From assembly GCA_964596185.1 (NCBI GenBank), contig CAZQUE010000013.1:1-64000 (forward strand): DNA of 64,000 bases, in the 5' to 3' direction. The position numbers and the translations under genes are program-made. The DNA comes from DYKG01 sp964596185. GTDB taxonomy: Bacteria > Muiribacteriota > Ozemobacteria > Ozemobacterales > Ozemobacteraceae. Shown one piece after another: positions 60,601 through 64,000 of this stretch (the first letter of the stretch is position 1; each line of letters begins with the position of its first letter). The notes beneath the pieces were generated by a model that saw nothing but the letters and a program-made list of their open reading frames with translations, made no database searches and was not told where the DNA came from.

Positions 60601-63583
60601 GGCCATTTCTGGAGCAGAGAAAAGAGAAGGGGATTTTTCCTGGAACGAAAACCGGATGTCATTTGTTCCCAATTCTCCCTATGGAATAGAAGAAAAGGTG
60701 GTGTTTGGCTTCGCCGGCGCAGTTAATGACTTCGATGGCTATCCGGTTAAATTGCCAGCAAATCAAAGTTTTACGACCAGAGGCGAAAATCCACCGCAGA
60801 TTCTCTCGACAAATCCGGCCAACGCCTCTATAAACCTCGCCAGAGACATAGAAATTCAAATAGTTTTTTCGGAACGAATGAACACAGATTCAGTCGAAGC
60901 CGTTTTTTTGCCTGAAGCAGGCGCCTTTATCAAGGCCTGGAGCACCGACCAAAGAACTCTGACAATAAAAGGATTGCTGCTCAAGGGTGGCACAGATTAT
61001 CGACTTACGGTAAGTGAGTCTAGCCGCAGTGAGGCAGGAAAAATAATTGCCGGCAACAGGGTTTTAGAATTCAGCACCGCACCAATTCCTGGCCCGAATG
61101 TTATTCAAACCGAACCAATACCGGACTCTGATAACGTCAGCACCTCAGCTTCAATCAAGATTTATTTCGATCGAGGCATTGCGCCTTCTTCGTTTGCCGG
61201 GTCATTCTCGTTGCAACCGGCAATAGATTATGACCTGGCCTATTCCGATGACCAGAAAGTCGTTACCGTAAATCTTCTGCAAAAACCACTGACTGCGACC
61301 CGATATCAGGTTTCTATTGCAGAAACAATGCAAAGCCTCGATGGCCAAGCACTTGATAAAGCCTTTGTTTTCTACTTTACCACCGAAAGTGCCCCCGAAA
61401 TTTCAGGAATCATACCGAACAACCAGGCAACTTCAGTGCCGACGAACTCAAAGTTAGAGTTTTCGTTCAACAAGGCAATGGACAAAACTTCAGTTGAGAA
61501 TGCCTGCAAATTAACCTCGGGCTTCAACATCATCAACTGCGCCTTTAACTGGGAGAGTCCTCAAAAGGTTATCTGTACCCCGGCAGAACTCAGGCCTGGC
61601 AAAGAATATCAGGTTTTTATCGGCACCGAAGCAAAAGACAGCAATGGCAATCAAATGTCTCAATCCTTCACGGCCAATTTCACCACTGAACTCCCGCCCC
61701 TCTTCAGGGTCGAATTTCTGCAACCAGATTCGGGGGCCGCCAACACTCCGCTGGATCAAACAGTTGTTGCAAGCTTTTCAAATCCGGTTTCAATCGGCTC
61801 TATCCAGATATCCTATCAACCCGCCCCACCCTCGGCCTATTCGTTGAATCTTTCAACAGACGCCAGACTTTTAAGCATAATTCCAAATGGACATTTGAAA
61901 GGCGGGCAAGCTTACCAGGTCAAGATTCTTGAAGGCACAATGGATATTTTTGATTCATCCCTGGCAAACGAAGCCTCTTTAAGCTTTACCACCCTTATGC
62001 CCGCTGTGCCAGAGGTAATTGAAACCATGCCAGTAGCAGGAAGCTACGACATTCCCCTCGACCAACAGATTGTCGTCAAATTCAATCAGCCAATGAACCG
62101 GGAAACGGTGGAAAATGCTTTTACGATAACCCCGGCGCTTAATCAGGCCATTTTTGCCTGGACAGCCGATTATAAGCAATTCACCCTTTCCTATCAGGGA
62201 AATCTGACCGACGGCACCGCTTATCAAGCCAGAATAGGTGCCGAGGCCAGGGATCAATTCGGAACAAGCCTGGGAATTGATTATCTTCTGCCATTTCAAA
62301 CTCTTTTCCGCCCCGAACTGATTGTTTCTCAATTGAACCCGGCACCGGATTCTACACGGGTGCCTGTGCAAACTACCATCAAGATGGTTTTCAGCAAAAC
62401 CATGAATCTTGCATCGATTGAAAACGCTTTTTCCATGACAGGGGCTGGAATAAGCATTCCGGGAACTTTGTCCCAAAACCAGCAGACCATTTTGTTTACC
62501 CCGTCTTCTGTGCTTACCTACAACCAGATTTATAATCTGACTTTAAATTCTTCGGCCCATGACCTTGCACAAAATTTCATAAAAGCTCCGCAGAACTGGT
62601 CTTTCACAACCGCACCTGAACAAGGCAAGGTTTGGGAGCTTGAAGTCGCAAAAACCACTGCCGACACAATGCTTTCCGGGCGAAGTGATCATACATTGGT
62701 AGCCTTTGGGAGCAACCTATATGCTATTGGCGGATTTGACGGGACCTATCTCAATGATGTCTGGCGCTCGAGCGATGGACAAAACTGGACCCGAATACTA
62801 GCTCCGACTTCATCGGAGGGCGCGGGACAATTTGCACCCCGTGCCGGCCATGCCTGTGTCGTCTTCAACGGCAAAATTTGGCTGACCGGCGGATTCGCTG
62901 AAACCGATACCGGCAATAGATATTTTGACGATGTCTGGTATTCTGAAAATGGTTCTACATGGGTAAAAGCTGTCGCCGAGGCAGACTATTTCCAGAGGGC
63001 CTGGCACAACCTTGTAGTATTCAATAATCAGCTGTGGATTATTGCCGGCGAGACCCAGGACGCCAATGGGACTAAGGTGCTTCTCGACGATTGCTGGCAA
63101 TCTTCAAATGGAGTAACATGGCAGCAAAAATCGCAAATTACCGCTTTTTTCCCGAGAAAGAAGGCTGCTGCAGCATCTGTCGCCGGAAAACTCTGGGTTT
63201 GGGGCGGCTATGGAAAGAATTCTCAAGGCCAAACTCAGGTTTTGAATGACAACTGGAGCACGAGCAATGGTGATCTTTGGCTGTTAAACAATTCAGTCAG
63301 CATGTTTTCGCCCCGTTGCGGCATGGCGCAAACTTTTTTCTCAGATAGATTCTGGCTGGCAGGCGGTTCAGGTTCAGAAAGTGGAACGAACGATTTATTC
63401 AATGATGTATGGGCAACCACTGACGGTTTGAACTGGTTTCAGATACTTGAGAATTCAGCAGGGACAAGCTCACAATTTTCCCCAACCACGGGTTTGGCCG
63501 CCGCAGCTTTTACTGATAGAATATTCATTGTTGGTGGAGAAAAGTCCGAAGGTCTAACGAATGAAGTGTGGTCAAGCCAATGA
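57638..63583 (+). CDS. Giant lipoprotein with 13 Ig-like repeats and a Kelch propeller
   Basis: The product (about 1980 residues) starts MLGKWHSYLFLLALIIFCGC, a lipoprotein signal. I use the ATG at 57638 (AGGA ten bases upstream); a GTG at 57617 overlaps the preceding gene. An N-terminal domain of about 300 residues is followed by 13 Big_5/SbsA-type Ig-like repeats of about 100 residues, each with a PANG...ISFDQEMD-like opening. The C-terminus holds six Kelch blades (such as HTLVAFGSNLYAIGGFDG, then DVWRSSDGQNW), enough for a closed propeller. Such proteins are long surface adhesins or sensors. It is the largest gene in the window and overlaps the next gene by four bases (ATGA). Confidence 0.88.
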   Translation: MLGKWHSYLFLLALIIFCGCDFFSGGDESQSLKSQQQVVFQGTLSNSNSLNFNTPEFSLFIDKSAVNRAKSLRITSNSYFDDFPWANEFLIISKNYSIELEDADPLFFPFAEIGFGTKNEFNPETLFAFSYSEKQGWRIFNSPDDPEAGKIFFQTPAFSRWFLTTRTNPAPNSPTRAPSISASPTLLLSDNAGFPAENLIIKTNFFIASHSFIDAANYDFKINAIADRPFSFLLKGRQDQSKEIQSQLKQDGLYKATIDLFNDSPVENAISQNQASATIKIDFSQQQTITLPAKMVLSSEITGPGNLTYINHAAVIFSTELKPTEPVDPQDPPALIVPALTFSSPFSGEKSVAVDRSIILEFNKAIDPVSFAEFFAIFPDPGLDEATLKWNEDGTIVTIDLPTLNGNAEYIIRLQPGIKGQDQTELAQSIDINFSTREDQAPVLVEFYPTSGAILSRNGQLQFIFDEEIASPTFKIEILPAVETSMNFNGNQVTVTPSDKWAAATSYQVRLLSGLSDLLGNQSTQDFSFNFSTDDVIAPTISAFDPANGTTMLSIDPLIQISFDQEMDKELVAQAFTFSAAEIGANFSWEPSGKVLTLSFQKSLDFSTDYQIVIDTKAESATGIKLANKFFYHFSTIARPTIIQAQISPAANETNVASDSIICIPFDRPMDREKVQNAFSLLQASGKITTGYFNWTSEKMFFTPEAALIPGQTYQVQLGKNAVDVNGYGIGEDFKYSFSVAQNPQISILSTSPANKAVGVSLDSEIEVLFSGTVDPNSFAFTISPQINGEHFKIWDQNNTRLKISFAEGFTSGTSYQLVFSQGITDVFGQPIKAFAPLGFTCETSSLPRLTSSLPANGASKIVPDTAIELRFNQSMNRESVAAAFYISPSLEIEPSLAWNAESTILTINPGNWLKFGQTYQITLNAEATNEEGIQIGRQKQVTFSTRDQTQAIVESPASASLDIDPTSPIVIEFSSRVNQESAQSSFQAISGAEKREGDFSWNENRMSFVPNSPYGIEEKVVFGFAGAVNDFDGYPVKLPANQSFTTRGENPPQILSTNPANASINLARDIEIQIVFSERMNTDSVEAVFLPEAGAFIKAWSTDQRTLTIKGLLLKGGTDYRLTVSESSRSEAGKIIAGNRVLEFSTAPIPGPNVIQTEPIPDSDNVSTSASIKIYFDRGIAPSSFAGSFSLQPAIDYDLAYSDDQKVVTVNLLQKPLTATRYQVSIAETMQSLDGQALDKAFVFYFTTESAPEISGIIPNNQATSVPTNSKLEFSFNKAMDKTSVENACKLTSGFNIINCAFNWESPQKVICTPAELRPGKEYQVFIGTEAKDSNGNQMSQSFTANFTTELPPLFRVEFLQPDSGAANTPLDQTVVASFSNPVSIGSIQISYQPAPPSAYSLNLSTDARLLSIIPNGHLKGGQAYQVKILEGTMDIFDSSLANEASLSFTTLMPAVPEVIETMPVAGSYDIPLDQQIVVKFNQPMNRETVENAFTITPALNQAIFAWTADYKQFTLSYQGNLTDGTAYQARIGAEARDQFGTSLGIDYLLPFQTLFRPELIVSQLNPAPDSTRVPVQTTIKMVFSKTMNLASIENAFSMTGAGISIPGTLSQNQQTILFTPSSVLTYNQIYNLTLNSSAHDLAQNFIKAPQNWSFTTAPEQGKVWELEVAKTTADTMLSGRSDHTLVAFGSNLYAIGGFDGTYLNDVWRSSDGQNWTRILAPTSSEGAGQFAPRAGHACVVFNGKIWLTGGFAETDTGNRYFDDVWYSENGSTWVKAVAEADYFQRAWHNLVVFNNQLWIIAGETQDANGTKVLLDDCWQSSNGVTWQQKSQITAFFPRKKAAAASVAGKLWVWGGYGKNSQGQTQVLNDNWSTSNGDLWLLNNSVSMFSPRCGMAQTFFSDRFWLAGGSGSESGTNDLFNDVWATTDGLNWFQILENSAGTSSQFSPTTGLAAAAFTDRIFIVGGEKSEGLTNEVWSSQ

Positions 63584-64000
63584 AAATAGAGAATTTTGAA
63601 AATCCAGCTTTTGATTTGAGCCAGATCGGCATTAAAGAAGAAAAAGAGCTTAAGCATTATCAGGTTTTGACTAACCGGTTTACCAATTTTGAAATTGGCA
63701 TCGCCTGGGTAACATCGCTGCTGTTCATTGTCGCCTATGTAATATGTGAGGCTTTTGGCGTAAGTTACGGGTCATTGCTGCATGCAAGAATCATGTATTC
63801 GATTTTTGTCATGATCAATGTTTCTGCCGCTCTCTATTCTTTGTATGCCTGGTCAAGAATTCCCAGTCGCAGCATTGCCAAAGATTCGATGCTGTTTTTT
63901 ACCATTTCCATGCTCAGCGCCGCCATTGGCAACAGTATCGACTTCATTTTCTGGATTACCGAAATTGCGGCATTCAAACAAAGTGTTTTCACCAATCTAT
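63580..64000 (+). CDS. Membrane protein, truncated by the window end
   Basis: The ATG at 63580 overlaps the preceding stop codon (ATGA), and the frame stays open to the window edge (140 codons). The N-terminal 40 residues are soluble (LKHYQVLTNRFTNFEIG), followed by three hydrophobic segments, about 45-65, 73-92 and 103-120. No catalytic domain is reached, so it may be the sensor part of a signalling protein; function cannot be given. Overlap with the giant lipoprotein gene suggests coexpression. Confidence 0.6.
   Translation, partial: MKIENFENPAFDLSQIGIKEEKELKHYQVLTNRFTNFEIGIAWVTSLLFIVAYVICEAFGVSYGSLLHARIMYSIFVMINVSAALYSLYAWSRIPSRSIAKDSMLFFTISMLSAAIGNSIDFIFWITEIAAFKQSVFTNL

Noticed and set aside
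1..64000. tRNA, rRNA, CRISPR array, insertion sequence, prophage or att site
   Set aside because: No intergenic gap is over 200 bases, none holds a TPsiC-like loop or regularly spaced direct repeats, and no transposase, integrase or phage structural gene is present; the holin-like gene is isolated.

Overview
The window is a contiguous piece of a diderm bacterial chromosome of moderate, slightly AT-leaning composition. It is densely coded, with no gene-free stretch above 200 bases, and it holds no tRNA, rRNA, CRISPR array, insertion sequence or prophage. The outer membrane is implied by a secretin, a beta-barrel-like protein ending in Phe, and several lipoproteins. No phylogenetic marker is present. 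The mix of a complete type IV pilus set, Flp pilins, long TPR and HEAT proteins, an archaeal-style oligosaccharyltransferase pair and a near-complete MEP operon suggests an uncultivated lineage, possibly Candidatus Riflebacteria-like. That assignment is a low-confidence guess from gene content.

Layout. Positions 1-8723 (minus strand) form a housekeeping block transcribed leftwards: a degenerate accB, accC, xseA, xseB, ispA, ispD, ispE, dxr and ispF, then two envelope proteins. Positions 8911-12382 hold a secreted protein, a TPR/beta-barrel protein, a small holin-like membrane protein and a Memo-family protein. Positions 12452-17119 are a translationally coupled unit of a NamZ-type muramidase followed by three pilin-like proteins. 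Positions 17170-23529 carry a zinc ribbon, a CheR methyltransferase, a Nudix hydrolase, a 23-repeat TPR protein and a large lipoprotein. Two Flp pilins follow (23727-24162), the first behind a near-consensus sigma-54 promoter. Positions 24192-32958 are mixed: a GT39-like glycosyltransferase, an SH3b protein, a PAP2 phosphatase, PrsW with a propeller partner, a NagZ-type glycosidase and a HEAT protein. Positions 33037-36015 hold a PP2C/SpoIIE-like protein, an unknown protein and a TPR protein.

The most distinctive region is 36086-54362. The pilus motor ATPase PilB and platform protein PilC run by start/stop overlaps into a B12-type radical SAM enzyme, a methyltransferase, two GT2 glycosyltransferases and a DUF2304 protein. 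Two tandem STT3/AglB-type oligosaccharyltransferases lie convergent to these. Next come a GspG-like pilin rich in N-X-S/T sequons, a PilM-PilN fusion, PilO, PilP, a lipoprotein and the PilQ secretin. I read this as a pilus assembly locus fused to an archaeal-type N-glycosylation module, with pilins as plausible acceptors. Downstream (54440-64000) are a HEAT-repeat membrane protein, a rhomboid-fold protein without catalytic serine, a lipoprotein of about 1980 residues with 13 Ig-like repeats and a six-blade Kelch propeller, and a truncated membrane protein.

Other notable points: the accB homologue has Ser where biotin should be attached; the PP2C domain has Lys in place of a metal-binding Asp; the NamZ gene appears to have a leaderless transcript; and the PrsW protease and its overlapping propeller partner each carry a zinc ribbon.
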